Counted from the stretch's first letter, positions 1 to 14,208 are shown. The stretch: 64,000 bases of DNA from Stenopsyche tienmushanensis (GCA_008973525.1 WACJ01000518.1:62001-126000); one strand, 5' to 3'. Translations and numbers: made by a program. Notes: generated from the letters alone by a model not told the origin.

Positions 1-3000
1 TGTACGTTTCGATAAAAATATTACGAGATTATGAAGACATTCGTCTTCGTTAGTCGGTGGCAAGCGGACTGTAAAATTCAACAACAAAAAAAACACTTTA
101 ATTTTTCCACGACGTTCCTTGGGGAACGGGGGCATGTCGCAATTTAGGAACATAGTACGAAATTGATGGAAAAATCCCCGGGGAGAGTGTTTGTGTACTG
201 AATTTTTTATAAATATGACATCCGAAACGTATATAAATAAACATATTTCCAGTGTTATTGCGCCGTACAATATATTTTCGGACTGATCGATAGAACCGTG
301 TGTGAATAAAATATTAACGCCAATCTAAAACACTTTCTTTCCTCACAAACTTTCTCGATTGATATGGAATGAGTGGTTTATTTAATAAAGTCGGATGGAT
401 TCCACATGTGTGACCGAAGAAATATGTTTTTATAAGTATTCCATACGATAGTAAATATACCAAAATTTATTCCAGAATGAAAGCTTCAATCGTTCATATG
501 ATATCATTTAATCGATAAGCTTATTGATGATACGCATAAAGCATTCATTAAAAGTCTTTACGTTTCTAATGGAATAAATCATCATCATGATGATAAATAG
601 TGACTATGTGAAATAGAAAAAAATATACAATCCATCCCTTATTTTTTTAAGAACTATTGTAATAGATTTTACTATTAATAATTTTGGACACATTCTCAAT
701 AAATTAAATATCGTATTTCTCCGCTCAAATAATTACGTATTTGTAACAGCAAGACGAGAATTTATCTTTCCAAGTCTTCCAGCTGCATCCTAAATGAGAA
801 ACATGACACTTCCATTGAAATTAAATGTCGTATTGAGCGAACTCGAGCAACATTCTATCTAGTCAAGTTGCTCTTATGTGGACTCTCAAGGAAACGACTA
901 AGCATTCGAAATGAAAATCCATAGAAATGCCTCAAGATATATAGAATGAATATTTGAGTGTTTTTGTTCAGATTAAATGATAACAAAACAATACTTAAGA
1001 ATACAAAAAACCATAACGGTATTAAAAAATATATACTGAATACTCGTGGAAAATGTTGGACATGGTTGGACAACTTAATAGAAATCCATTGATAATATAG
1101 AATCAAATAATCCATATCGATATAGAATATAGACTTAAATATAATTAAATATAGTGGAAAAACTCACCAATCAAACCTCCAGGACACGTAAGCTGAATCG
1201 ATATACGATTTACGATTTCGCAAAAATATTCAAATGAATAAATGGAAGTTCCTCATTAAGGGATGAAGACCTACATGGCCAGCACCATAAACGACATGAA
1301 AATTGAAAAAAATGTTCCTTGGTTAGATGTCTAGGAAAGAAAACATGTTTATGAGCGCATTAGCGCGGTGAATGAATACTTCGCGCAAAAAAATCCATAA
1401 AATCATTATAAACAATATGTAGCGTGGGCGATTTACTTATTAACTTTGAACCAAACCTAAGCAAATCCAAAATGGGTTCGTTGTATTTTATTTTGCATTT
1501 AGGTCAATATTTAGAATAAAATTATTATGCGATTCGCACACAACTAGATATTCAACTAAATTTGACGACTAAGATTCGCTTACATTGAAAAGCTTTTATA
1601 TCTATGTTAAACTATCGCAAAAAAATCGAATACGTGTCGTTATGTATCCAGAGATTTTTTATTAAAATTTATTTCATTTTAATGCGTTTAATATATAAAT
1701 TATAAAATATTCATAACCACTGAATAATTTCATTTTGAAGCTGATGAAAATTGCATAGCTTGCTCAAAATGCTTACCATGCAAATTGCATTAATAATTTG
1801 CAACCGCGTAGGAAGGACAAAGTTCTCCGAAAAGGGGCTAATATTAAGCCCCGCCACTAATCACTTTTTCATGAAATTCTTGATTTTTATGGAAATATTT
1901 CATAATTAGGGAGCATATTTTGGCCGTAATTTAATTGGGACATGAATACGTAACATCTACATGAATGATATATATGAATTAGGTCTAATTGGATTCGCAT
2001 GCATTTGCAAAATACGTGCTCTGGAGTCCGGAGGCGGTTCCAGCACGCGGGTATTGGTCCAATTTAAAATTATATCAGGTAGAATTATTTCCGAATCGGT
2101 GATTCGGAGGTAGAAATTATTCTCTGACGATTTTGCTGGCTGAGGTCGCCTTGTAATACCCGCGATTTAAAATTTCAATTTGTCAGATTGTGTAAGGTTT
2201 ACTGTTAAACCCTCTGCTGAATATCTAAATGGCTCCTAGGGAGGCTGTTGCTAAATCGCCGGGAATTTCCAATAATCTATTTTCGTATAAGGAGCTAAAT
2301 CGTCCGAATTAGAAATCGCTTGTGGACACTGGACCGTTCCACCCCCTTGAGAATCGTTACAAAATTTTATATCGATTCGAGGATATGTTACGATCGAGAC
2401 CTTGTCATCCAGAACACGTCCAAATAAAATATTCTGTCTAGTTTTCAATTCAAATTTGTTAAAAAAGGACGCGCTACGTGCTTCTTCATAAATTCGTTTC
2501 CACGTCATAAAAATCTGTTGTTGGTTTTGGATAAATTTATTTCAGCTAAAGCTTTTCAGAAATAAGCTTTCAGAAAGATCTTTAGCCCTTTATAGCCTCA
2601 TATATTGTAATATAAATCGTATTCTAATATCTAACATATTGAGATATTGATTTTGTCCCGAAATGAATTGATTCAAACATCAATTCCATGCCGATAATCT
2701 TCAATAATGTAATAATGCTTTGCAAAAAAACGATATATATAGCTAAAAATCTATCACTCTGTTTCTGGATCATCAAATCTCTCTTTAATATTAGACTCTA
2801 ATTTTGATGAAAAAATTTGAGTTCCTTTAAATGTAACACGAACTTTTATGGTTTACAGCGGCATTGATGAATTAGATTTTCAATTACAAGAACATGAACT
2901 ATTGTTCTACATACGCATAAACTATCTGAAAATAACAAAGAAAATGTGAGAGATTAGAGCAATTCTTTAGTGTAGAGATACAAAAATAATTATTTTCTAC

Positions 3001-3478
3001 TTCAAATTGTAATTGGGAATAAGAAGTTGAAGACTATTGGCCAAATTAAATAATAGATTAAAAATTAAATGTCTTTAATCTTTGAAAACTTTGGTCTAAA
3101 AATTAAAAGAAAAATTTCAAGAACTATTAAAAATAGTTGCTAATTAAATTTACATACCTAAAGAAATAATATTTTATAAAAAAAATTATAAAGTGAATTT
3201 TGAGGATCATTTTGTATGAAATGTTTAAATTTGGCTGATTAATATCATCATCATCATTTCTTAGTTGATTTTTATATTCACGATAAATATAATTAAAAAA
3301 AAAGGATTTTTTTCAATATATTTTTAAGAGATCAGATTTGATCGACATTATTCAAAGAAATCTATCTTATAATTTTCTTGATACTAAAATAGTGAAATCA
3401 TTATTGTACCAATTTATCCCATGATGATCCTAAATCTAGTAGCTATATAGAAAATAGTAGCTCACAAATGAATGTATG
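1..3478. other. AT-rich non-coding stretch
   Basis: No gene or element recognised. Minor features: an 11-base inverted pair, GCGGGTATT near 2048 and AATACCCGC near 2155, and a complementary open frame of 85 codons at 2251-2508 (minus) that matches nothing I know. Confidence 0.4.
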
Positions 3479-3480
3479 TA

Positions 3481-4753
3481 TTAGAGGTAGTAAAAATGAA
3501 TGTCGTTTTTTAAATGAAAGATTTAAATTCTCTTATTTTTTTTATTTTGAATAATATTTTGCATAATATAATTTCCATCACTAGAAATAACCCTCCTTCA
3601 CCTATCTGGCAACATTTTGATGCCTCTTTCATAAAACATCATCGGCTTTGAATCGAAATAATCCTTTAACCCTTTTTTTATATCATCGTATGTTTTATAA
3701 TTTTTACCGTCCAAATAGTGCTGCATGGACCTAAAGAGATGATAATCCGAAGGAGCGATGTCTGGTGAATACGGAGGATGTCAAATTACCTTCCATCCAA
3801 GGCTGTCAATTTTTTCCCGCGTTATTTTTGCAGTACGGGGGCGAGTTTTGTCATGCTGTAAAAACACTTGTCTTCGATTCACGAGAGAGGGTCGTTTTTT
3901 TTTAATTTCTGCCGTTAAACGGTCTAATTTCTCACAATAAACTTTTGCATTTATTGCTTGCCGGGTTTAAGAGTTTTGAAATTAATAATTCCCTTGCTGT
4001 CCCACCAAACAGACAAAAGAACCTTTTTTGTCGTGAGACCGGGCTTCGGGGTTGGTTTTGCTACCTGCCCCTTCGATAGCCATTGATTTTTGCATCCGTG
4101 GTTAGAGTACAGCACCCATTTCTCATCTCTAGTTATTAAATCATTTAAAAACAGTGTTTCGGATTCCTTTTTCAACAAATCTTCGCATGTTTGTATGGGC
4201 TCGCCCAGATTCTCTTCGCTTAGCGCGTGCGGTACCCATTTTCCTTTTCTCCACGTCTTCCCGATTTTTTTAAAATGTTTTTTACACTCGACCATGAGCA
4301 TCCAAGTTTGTCCTCAATTTTTTCGATAGAAGCCGTAGGATCACTTTCAATTTCAGCAGTCAGTATGGCGGGAGCCACCTCACATGGTCTTCCACTTCCA
4401 GGGCTATTCTTCAGATCAAAATTTCCAGATCAAAATTTTTTAAACCATCTTTGACACTTGCGAACATCTAAAATATCGCCCAGTATGCCACAAATATTTT
4501 TAGTGGCAACCACTGCAGTTTTTTCTTGATAAAATGATAAAGCATTGAATAACGGAAAAATTCTTCGTTCGGCGAAAATTGATTCATTGTAAAATGGGTT
4601 GTTAAATTTGAATTTAACAAACCACAATTTATTCTTGACAAGTATGGTCACCGAAAGAGCATAAAACACGACGTGAAAAAGCAACAGCCGAAGCACAACT
4701 AACACTCGAAAACGGTCAACAATAGAAACGACATTCATTTTTACTACCTCTAA
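3481..4753 (-). mobile_element. Full-length mariner element with intact ends
   Basis: The element is 1273 bp, the usual mariner size. Its 28-bp terminal inverted repeats are identical at 3481-3508 (TTAGAGGTAGTAAAAATGAA, then TGTCGTTT) and 4726-4753. TA target duplications flank it at 3479-3480 and 4754-4755. The GAATGTCG core resembles the ends of the mauritiana group, so that subfamily is a fair guess. It carries a broken transposase on the minus strand. Identical repeats with a decayed gene suggest modest age or end-limited constraint. Confidence 0.92.
3590..4600 (-). pseudogene. Mariner transposase pseudogene (DD34D)
   Basis: Read on the minus strand, the HTH part (LSFYQEKTAVVATKNI, QRWFKKF, FDLKNSPGSGRP) leads to KWVPHALSEEN, the first catalytic Asp in TRDEKWV (4125-4127), then SVWWDSKGII. 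The second Asp is in FLQHDKTRP (3850-3852) and the third in PYSPDIAPSDYHLF (3745-3747). Exactly 34 codons lie between the second and third, the mariner signature. Breaks: TGA after WFKKF, one frameshift in an A-rich run near 4270, one near 3957 before the NAKVYCE segment, and a TGA before HPPYSP. All three Asp are kept, so the loss came from scattered stops and indels. Confidence 0.9.
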
Positions 4754-5986
4754 TATTATACATGGAACTAAGTATCATTTTATTATATACATAATAAATA
4801 ATGATATTCTACCAAGTGCTAACAACAGAACATATTAAATTCATGGGCCATAAGAATCATAAAAATATCTCTACATGGCGACTAAGCTCTTGAATTTTTT
4901 TTGTATTGCGATGTTGAAAGAAGTAAAATATATTGTTATGATACATGTTTTTTATATTTATTTGAAAATATATATACAAGGCAATAAAACAGTATGCTGT
5001 GGTGTATTCTATATGAGATTTCACACGCAATTTTATTTCGATTTGTTTTATTTTTTCATTGAAATAAATGTTTATTTTCAATTAGCAAACTCGATATGTG
5101 GTTCAGAAAATACTTTACTCAAAGGTTCAAAATATATCACCAATTTTGCGAACGTTATACTATTATATCATACATTGAAGTAAAATGTTATTGGAGTGTA
5201 GAACAAAATGCAAGCCAATCACTGTCCACTTGTATTTTTCTTCAACATTGTCAACGTGACAGCTTTATCAAGCCATATAATACACGTCGTAAATAATTCA
5301 AGAGTTTTCTAAAAAGATTTCTAAGAAGCGACCTTTCAAATCAGTGCTGATTGTCTTCAATGAAAACATGAACCATAATACGTAATACATCGCTTAAAGT
5401 CATATTGATTCATTAGGGTATACATTGGTTGTTGAAAGCTCTCAGATCTGAAGTTAATAAAAACTCAACAGCATGGAATCTAATTTAAAACGTACAAGTA
5501 CCAAGAATTTATAAATATGTTTTCTTTGAATTTTCATCGATTCTTTGATATTCCACTTCACATTAATATTTTTTGATGAACAAATTAGCACTCAATGGAA
5601 TCATTTTATCATATATCGTTTTGTAATCTGCCTGAAAGATAGGAAAACTTTATCAATAACGACATAGTTTTATATAATATAGAACTAATTTGCAATAAGC
5701 CGATCAGATAGGTCTTTGAAAGCTGCCTTCAATTACAATCGATAGCCATATCCTTTATGAAATCAAATAATCCAATATTCAAACTATCTTTTCGCTCACC
5801 ATTTTATTTCTATATGTGTTTTTGAGCTAATATAAAATTATTCCTATGGAAAATACTTTTTGAATCACTCTATTTTATCAAAGTGTTTCGAACGAAATAT
5901 TTGATCTATTTTGTGTATAGGAAATATATCTCATATTTTATGATATTTACAACTTCTAGGCTGGGAGGTTTTTAATACAAAAACTA

Positions 5987-7067
5987 TCAGAAATTAATCC
6001 ATTATTTTGTAAAGCAATATCAGTTACATTTTTGGACCTTAATAAACCACAGTACGAGTTTATAATTCTACATATCTACAATAATAATTTCTAATTTAAA
6101 CAATTGAACTATATTGCAAATATTAAATAGGGTTTAAAGAGCTTTGGAGTGACCATTAAAAGCTTTATTTCAAGCTTAGATATTGTAAACGATTTTTAAT
6201 TTGTCAATCTATTAATGTGATATATTTTTATATCATTTTTTGAATTAAAATTTTTTCCACATAAAGAATTTTTCAATGAAAGAAATAAATAATAATCTGA
6301 AGGAGAAATGTCCGGAGAGTATAGAGGATGAGGTAAAACATCACATTCAAATTATAATAATTTATTTCTGATGAGCAAAGACACATGAGGCCTGGCGTTA
6401 TCGTAATGAAAAACAACGCCTCGTTTGTTCGCTAATTCTGGCCGTTTTCTAACAATTGCATCCTTTAGATTGTCTAGTTGGAAACAATATTTTGTTAAAT
6501 TGATCGTTTCACCTTGCTGAAGTAGCTCATAATAAACTACACCCTTCCAGTCCCACCAAATGCATAGCAAAACTTTTTTGGATGTAGGCCAGGTTTAGCT
6601 ATAGTTAAAGCTTCTGTACCCTTGGTCCAAGACCGCTTACGTTGGATATTCTCATAGTTTCAAGTCTCTTCAAAAAAGGATGGCTATTATGTCGTTGGAG
6701 AAGAAGATCGTATGTTGAAATACGCTGAAGTTTATTTGAGTCAGTCAGTTCATGAGGAAGCCACACATCTGAACGATTGATGTAGCCCAATTTTGTCAGA
6801 TGATTATGGACGAATGTTCGTGGAATTTCTAACTTGATAGCTATTTCGCGAACAGTATATGACGGGTTTTCTTCAACCATGGCTATGATTAGATCTGTGT
6901 TCATTTGCGAAAGAGACTTATGGGACAACCTAATAATTTTTAAACTTGGATTCTTATAAAATATCAACTTCCTATCTCTGAAGAGCTAATTTTATATGTC
7001 ATTTGCATAATCATGTTACAAAGTAAACTTAAAAATTGGTGCCTAAAAATAATGGATTAATTCCTGG
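5987..7067 (-). mobile_element. Internally deleted mariner with terminal repeats
   Basis: The ends are TCAGAAATTAATCCATTATT (5987 onward) and its inverted partner ending at 7067 (CCAGGAATTAATCCATTATT on the minus strand). About 22 bp match with two mismatches. TA dinucleotides flank both sides (5985-5986, 7068-7069). At 1081 bp it is about 200 bp shorter than a whole mariner. The loss falls at the N-terminal HTH and around the first catalytic Asp. Confidence 0.82.
6235..6967 (-). pseudogene. Mariner transposase pseudogene lacking DEKW
   Basis: The second HTH and linker are readable (VREIAIKLEI, VWLPHELT, HPFLKRL). The frame then jumps from LET straight to YENIQRKRSW, so the GDEKW segment with the first Asp is missing. 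It resumes with IAKPGLHPKK, LCIWWDWKG and VVFHYDNARPH (second Asp 6400-6402). The third Asp is in YSPDISPSDYYLF (6295-6297), exactly 34 codons on, with one TAA at 6352-6354. WWDWKG and FHYDNARPH differ from the 3.5-kb copy, so this is a separate subfamily. The N-terminal 90 or so residues are absent. Confidence 0.88.
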
Positions 7068-10000
7068 TACCCCAAATGTTGTTGTATTGTTAAACATTTA
7101 AGGCATTGGCTAACTTACCTACCCATACAGAATGTCACACAAAAGCTATCAGAGATGAAAGCTGTTAAAAGTAATTTAAAATATATTTTGTTGTAGCTAA
7201 AATAAACTTTAATGAAATGCTTTATCTTTATAAATGCTTACTCATAGTTTGTATTAAAAATGAAGAAAAAACGATGAATTTTTCCATTAAGCTTACAAAA
7301 AACTTTACTTTCATGAAGCACGTCTAAAGAGTAGGCTTTGAATAAAAAGTGAGGTATGGGAGGATAGCAATCAGATGCGGAAGGCTGTGTTTCCGGCACA
7401 TTTCACTCAGGTACGGTCCAATCGTTGCGCACTTCCGGCAACTATTTGACCGGAAAATGAACAAACGTGAAGCGCGAATTGCATTTCTAAATTCACGAGT
7501 ATTAGGTGCACTGACAATCATTTGCATTCGAATCGAATGAAAGCTAGTTGTCCATTAGCCTAACGAAATGGAAATATTTTTTTGATGTTCCAATATCAAC
7601 AAAGTTCGCAAAAAATCTTATATAAAAGTTTTCCCATGGAGGAAAACCTGCTTAATATCTGGATATTCATATGAGGTAATCTGTGGAAAGTTGCTCTCAG
7701 TTTCTATAAAATTATGCATGTCCATATAATTTTATGCATTTTCAAAATTAAGTTTATCAGTCAGAAACTCTAGCGTTTTTGATCTCTGAAGGCGTATGAA
7801 TGCACCTCGAAGCTTAAATTTAATTAACTAATTTATAGTGATTCGAATTCGTTCTACCATAAATGGGGATTTGATTCCACCCAGCAACATTTCAATTTGA
7901 TTACATTTAAATATAGATTCAAATAAATGCAATGAATATCATTTTTAATTAATACATCACTAAATCTAAATATGTTTTACTGTATTTTAATAGTTTAATA
8001 TTTACAAAAAAATATGTCTATAGATTATCATAGCATCAATGCAATAACACAACATAGTATTGTTTGTTAATAATATAATTTATATCGGACAAACATTTTC
8101 TTTGATGCATTCAAACAGCCTTATCTTGATGTACTTGCATTGATGTAAAGTTCACAAAAGCTCTGCTCTTAATAAATCTCTGAAGAAACATTTTAAAGCT
8201 GCTATAATCTTTCATCTTTGATGTGAATTTAGCTATAGAGATCGTATAAAGCATCTCTTAATTATATAAGTTAAGATGCTCTCAATTATTTCCATTTTTA
8301 ATACAACATAGATGGGCGAATTTAATGATGTCGATACTTATTTTATTTTTAATAACGAAACTCAAAAAAATAAATCGAAAACATCTTCCAATCATCCTCT
8401 TATCAGATTATCGAACTTAAGTATGTTTTAATGGTTATTTTTCAATCGTGTATGAAAAAATTATACAGGGACTTATCGTCGAATGCTCATTTTCAATTTG
8501 TATTACGACAAAGATTTTTTTCATCCTTGAAGACCTTGACGAAATATCATTTTCTAAAAATATACTTTTTTCTCGAAGGAACCTCCGTTGAAACTTTAAG
8601 TGCGCATAAATTAAATTTCGAAACGTTCAAATGGATTATTTGCATAAAAAATACGCTTTTGATGAGGAGCTTTGAATTATAAAACAAAAAGCCCAACTCG
8701 ACAAAGCTACAGTCTTACCGTTTTTGCCTTTGAAACCTTAGCATTTTTTTTAACTGCGAGATGAACTTTTTGCGTGAGTTTGCAAATATTCCTTTACATA
8801 GCCTAAAACAACAAACGATATATTTCCATTGCGTAAAAAATGTGTTTTCCTTAGTTTTGGCTATGTATATTCCCCATCGATATGATTAGATATCCCTTTC
8901 ATTCTGGCAAGGGAAGGCTTCGATGTTTTATGTACATGCGTTCCTCTTCTTTGGCGGTTTTAAATTAGTTTTTATTTTGAGCAAACAAAAGCTCGATGTG
9001 CAGAGAAAATAGGCTTTGAAGATTCATGGGCTTTTCACTCCTTGAAAGCTTTGCATGCCGGTTTAATTTATTCGGAATATTTTTAAGGCGTTTTCAATTT
9101 CGTAGGTAATGTAAAGTCTGAGACCACTGAGTCGATTTCACCGAACGAATACAAATGAAAAGCACTCGCTTCTTCGACAAATTGATATAACGTGATCTCT
9201 TGGCTTAATGACATTTTAATTTCTTTTCATTCGCTCGAAGGGTAGGGGATGTTTTCATTTTTGCATGAAAGTTGACTTAATGGCTTTGGACGAGCTTTAC
9301 ATTGTTGGAGTGCCTTATCAGCCGAAGACGACGACGTTAATTCACCTTAATGTTATTGGGAGCAACGGTGATTATGCATAATTCAGTGAAGATGTAAACA
9401 CGGCCAGGTCCCATGTGATTTGTAATCAGTAGAAGGCAGGTTTGTGAACATCGGCTCTGTGGCTTAACCACCCGACCGCATCACTCCAAATCTTGATCCG
9501 CGGGCTGCCTTTCTATCCTATCCCTGCCTTTATTAATTATCTCCAAGGGTTGAAAGTACGCACCCTAGTCTATCTTACTAATTTCCCTAAACAAACACCT
9601 TCCTTTCACAGCACCGAGTACACGAGAGCCTAAATTAACAATAGAAAAACCAAGGAACAATTTACTTTCAAATATAAAGGTCGATGCCTTTTGAAGATGG
9701 GAATTTTAATTGCATGCTAAACCGTCATTATCATATATAATCGTTTAATTATACATACTAGTACAATGTAAGAAATTCATAATAAATTAAACTCTAATTA
9801 AAACACCAAGGAGCCCAAAAACGATCAACTTGGAGACGAAACACATTATATAGGAAGCAAATATTTTGTAGTACTTCCATCAGATATTCTCTTAAAGATC
9901 CCTACCTATTCCTCTACACATTTGACATCATAATAATTATAATTATGTAGTACAGATTTTATTAACCTATAGTTCGCTATCAAAATTTGGGTCACTCTAT

Positions 10001-10113
10001 ATTCTAAATAGGGTCGCCATAGCTTTCAGAGTCATTACGAACAAATATTTTTTAAAAATTCCCTGAAATCCATGCGTGGTAGAATTGATTTTTTTTACGT
10101 TAATGTTATGCTT
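7068..10113. other. Non-coding stretch with moderately complex blocks
   Basis: No gene recognised. 7340-7550 and about 9100-9640 are less AT-biased and lack simple repeats, so they are candidates for conserved non-coding DNA. The rest is plain AT-rich sequence. Confidence 0.35.
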
Positions 10114-10370
10114 TTTTTCCATCTATTAGCGAAAATTATTAGCTAAGCGATAAAGCTATGTTTGTGTAATAAATAATAAAATGGGCAAGCTACAGATCTA
10201 GTGGTTGTTTTATACTACGTATCGACACGCACAGTATGGGCAGCGTAGCGCATGCGCATAGCGTCTTCATGATGAATGCGACAGAGATAAGGGAATAAAA
10301 ATGATTATTTCTCTCTTTTTGACCAAATGCCGCTTGGAGTTTCACTTTTCGTGACGATCAGGCCAATTTA
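10114..10370 (+). repeat. Dispersed repeat, copy 1 (unclassified)
   Basis: It matches 48779-48981 in the same order: an AT-rich head, a middle (TAATAAAATGGGCAAGCTAC, TATACTACGTATCGACACGC) and a tail (TTTTTGACCAAATGCCGCTT, GGAGTTTCACTTTTCGTG). This copy has about 80 extra bases between middle and tail, including GCGCATGCGCATAGCG. No coding or terminal repeats were seen; a miniature transposon or SINE is possible. Confidence 0.65.
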
Positions 10371-11214
10371 CCCTATCACGCGGAATTTCAATCGTCAAAA
10401 CTAAGGGGCAGTTTAATCTAAAACTGGATGGAACAACTTGTGACGCTCTACTCCGAAATCTATATTGGATTTACTGAAATGAAAGAAGAATTTTTGTTTT
10501 GCCAGTCAAATCATAATTTGATCTTGTCAACAATCTACAAAATTGCTTATTTTTTATATTATTAGTCGGAAATTTGCTTAATAAGTTCGCGATTATACTA
10601 TAATTACATACAGAGCAATTGAGAGCATTTCAAGCGAAACTGTAGAAAATAAAAGTAGAAAAAATAAAATGACACCTTGACTTTTTGATTTCAAACAATT
10701 GAGCGTCTGCAAAAACTAAATCTTGATTTCGATTGCTAAATTCCATTCAAGAAGATGATTAAATACATTTGTGTATAAAATCCATTTGAAATTGATATTA
10801 AAGATTCGTCTGAATTTTATTCTGACTTTAATGTCCTAGAAGAGCTCTTAGAAGTCCAAAATAATGAAACTTGTGTGTGAAAAAATGATGAAAAAGTGTC
10901 ACGGTCCTCAAAAACACACCGAGTCATTATGTTATTTTCTGATAAAGCTAAAGAAATAAAACTATACACTAATCAGTGAAGTATTAGTTCCATTTTCAAT
11001 CTACAATAAGTTGTATTTTCTGTTATTAGAATTAATATTAAGGATCGACGACATTCAGAAAGATGCAATTATTTCCACATTAAAATTAAAAACTATATTT
11101 TTTTATATCAATGTATATAATTTCGTTTTTTTTGCAATGTTTGAATTTTTTTGCAATTACTTCACTCGAAGTTTAATAAAAAAATAAATCAATATCAAAT
11201 GACTCTTTCCAAAT

Positions 11215-11345
11215 TAAGTAAAATGCAGTAATCCACGTCTCATCCCTAGTTATGACATGATGTAAATAGGTATAGCTGTACCAATATTCCTTGTTAACTC
11301 ACTTTATGTAATACAATGCAAACTTTGAGCATTGAACCATGGGAA
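11215..11345 (-). pseudogene. Short mariner transposase relic around the first Asp
   Basis: The minus strand reads YLHHVITRDETWITAF, a recognisable version of the mariner segment with the first catalytic Asp. It is preceded by a decayed stretch with two stops. Only about 40 codons are readable. No terminal repeats were found. Confidence 0.5.
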
Positions 11346-11349
11346 TCCA

Positions 11350-14200
11350 ATCTATTTAGCCAATTTCACTATGAACATCCTTGAATTTTACTCAATATCA
11401 TCGATTTTTTAGCCTTTTGTTATCTCAAGCTGAATGTAGTCTGTTCTTATATAATTTATTTGGCATAATCTGCTAATCGTTATATCGAACATCATTGTAG
11501 AAAAAACTATCATACTGAACAAATCTACTTCCTTTTTATGTTATAATTCCTTATCTCAATCTATATGATGATTTGAGAAACTAATTTATCCTGTAAACTA
11601 ATGGATCACATGTTTTCACATAATGTATTGAAAATCTAGTGTATTTAAAGGAATGAGGCTTAAGGAATTTAACCTCTTCGTTAAAAAATTGGATATATAA
11701 ATTTAAAGCTAATCGAATATTAATTCAGATAAATGTGTATTTTTATACATTAAATGAGTTTAAAAAAAAGTCGTCTGAAGATCTGAAGAAAAATAAAGAA
11801 TAATTGTAAAATATATACACGTATTTGACACAATACATCTGGTAAATAGGCTTTAAATACATTATCTTCAGGGAAGAATTGTACGAATATGGCTGCTAAG
11901 TTTGATGATAATACAAACTGTAGAGCCTTTGTATTCCGTGGTATTTATAACAGAATGAATTTTAAATTGTATTTGTTTCATACATGTTTTAGACATATCA
12001 TCCCCAAGTTTCGCTGAAAATATTCGCCTTTTGTACACTTTGTTGGATTAACTTGACAGTGAAAAACAAATGTACAGATGCATGCAAGTAAAATATTTTG
12101 GAATATAAAAACTGACTGTCTTAATTTGTTTTGTTGGATGATATACAACCACTTAATTTTGTATTGTTTAAGATGGAAAAAAATATTTTTATTAATTGTA
12201 TAATATCAGTCATTGTCACTGATTTTCAAATAAGATTTGATACCATATGTCCATTTTTAATCAATCATCTGATGTTAGATTTGGTCTTATTTTTCATCCT
12301 GGAAAGTACAATTTGAGACAATTAATAGTAGTCTATCGAGGCTGCTTTTTGATGACTGTAATAATTATTAAAATATTGTTAAAAATAATGATAATTTCAC
12401 CTAACATTCATAGATTTTTTACTATCAAAAAATTACAAAAATATTTATTCTTAGAAAAAAATTGATTCAAACATAAAATAAAACGCCTTTCTAAAGTGAT
12501 CTTATCTCCATACAATTAATTTTAGTATTTGATCTTACATAATCATAATTTTCACGCTCATAAGATACTTCCCTGTTTTCATATTGTAGCAATTTGAAAA
12601 CTTATTTATTATACGGGCTAATAATTCTCTTTGAAACAGTTCATAAATTAAATCGTATAATAATTAAGATATATTGCAAACGTCTTTAAGGAAGATTTAA
12701 AGGAGTTTTATAATGTAAATAAATCAAAAACAGGCCAATGGTTTTGTAAACAAGGACATAAACAACTTTTGCAAAATGAAAAATAACTCCGGGAGAAAAT
12801 TTTACCCGTGCTTGATTTAACTTTTATATTGGAAAACGCTGAACGCACCGCGTCGTGAAAATTTACACGAAAATAAGATTCATGGTTTCTGTAATAACAT
12901 AATTGCCACGCAAAATTCTTAAATTCTGCTTGAGCAATAAAATTTTAATTCCACATTCGAAATTCCGGACAATAATTTACGCTACGCAATTAGGCCAGTA
13001 TGCAGTAGTTTTAAATGTAAAATAGCGTTTACACCATTAAAGAGCGAGTTTTTGTAAAAGCACAGTCAGTGCTAACGAAGCGTTAAACAGCGCCCAAATA
13101 AAATAGGTGTAAAGATACCAAGTTTCTCAAATAGTTTGTGCCGAAAAATAAAAACCTCACCGAAACTCACAGGTGCGCCAGTCAACCATTACAAATTGAA
13201 AATGCTTTTTTGTTCCGTACCTCCGGGATACGAAAATGAACGTTTATGTAAATGGTTCCTTTTCTTTTGAATTCGCAACGAGGATTATTAATTTGATTCC
13301 AGAATCCTTTTTCCTCTTGGAATACTCGGAGTGGTTTTAATTTTTAACGCCTTGATCATTCCCTCGCCTCCTAGTTTGCTCCAATTTTCCGCATCAATTT
13401 TTTTACGATCATGATACATCAAAGTTTTTCCCGAATGAAATTTTCATAAAGAATTTTCGTAATATGATTTCGGCGAATGAATGTGAAAAAGTGCCTCGAT
13501 TTACTCTGAATATAATCAAGTTGCACCTAACAAAAGCCGAGCAGGGGGAACTCTGTACGGGTATTAAATGGAACATTGACTTTAGAGGTTGTTTTCGACC
13601 CCATTAGACACTGAATGTAGAGCTCACTGATTTTATGTAAATATTGTCATAAACATTATGCGTATTTTTATTTTCCAATATGAAAGCACGTCAATCTTAG
13701 TGTTTATAACTTCAATGAATTTATTTAATTGGTCAAAAATACGAACAATCCCATTAAAGGGTCATATCTAAGGAATCAAATCTATCTTTATCCAGGGAAA
13801 AGATAAAAATACAATTACAAAATAGATAAATAAAACACTAAAAATTTCAAATATTATTTTGAAAATATGCCCGAAGCAACATTAAACATCAACAAATGCT
13901 AGTTGATGATCACGCGAGCCCCCATTTTCGTATATCACCATTAATGTGACTGATAAAATTCCTATCTGCTGAACACTCGCAAAATTCCCGATTTACCGAC
14001 AAATTATTTATTTCTGTCGCCGCAGATGAATACTCGTGTACTATAATAATTTGATGTGATTCGTAATTATATTATGGAGGAATAAAAAAATTCTGAATCC
14101 CGTATGTATTATATTTCATATCGATATTCCCATTATTAGAGTCGAGGTGTAGTAATTACATCACCGGTAGGGAAATGTTAATATAATAATTTGAAAACCA
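11350..14200. other. Non-coding stretch
   Basis: AT-rich to about 12750, then a more complex block (12770-13620) with few repeats. No exon signals that I trust. Confidence 0.35.
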
Positions 14201-14208
14201 TAAATGTA

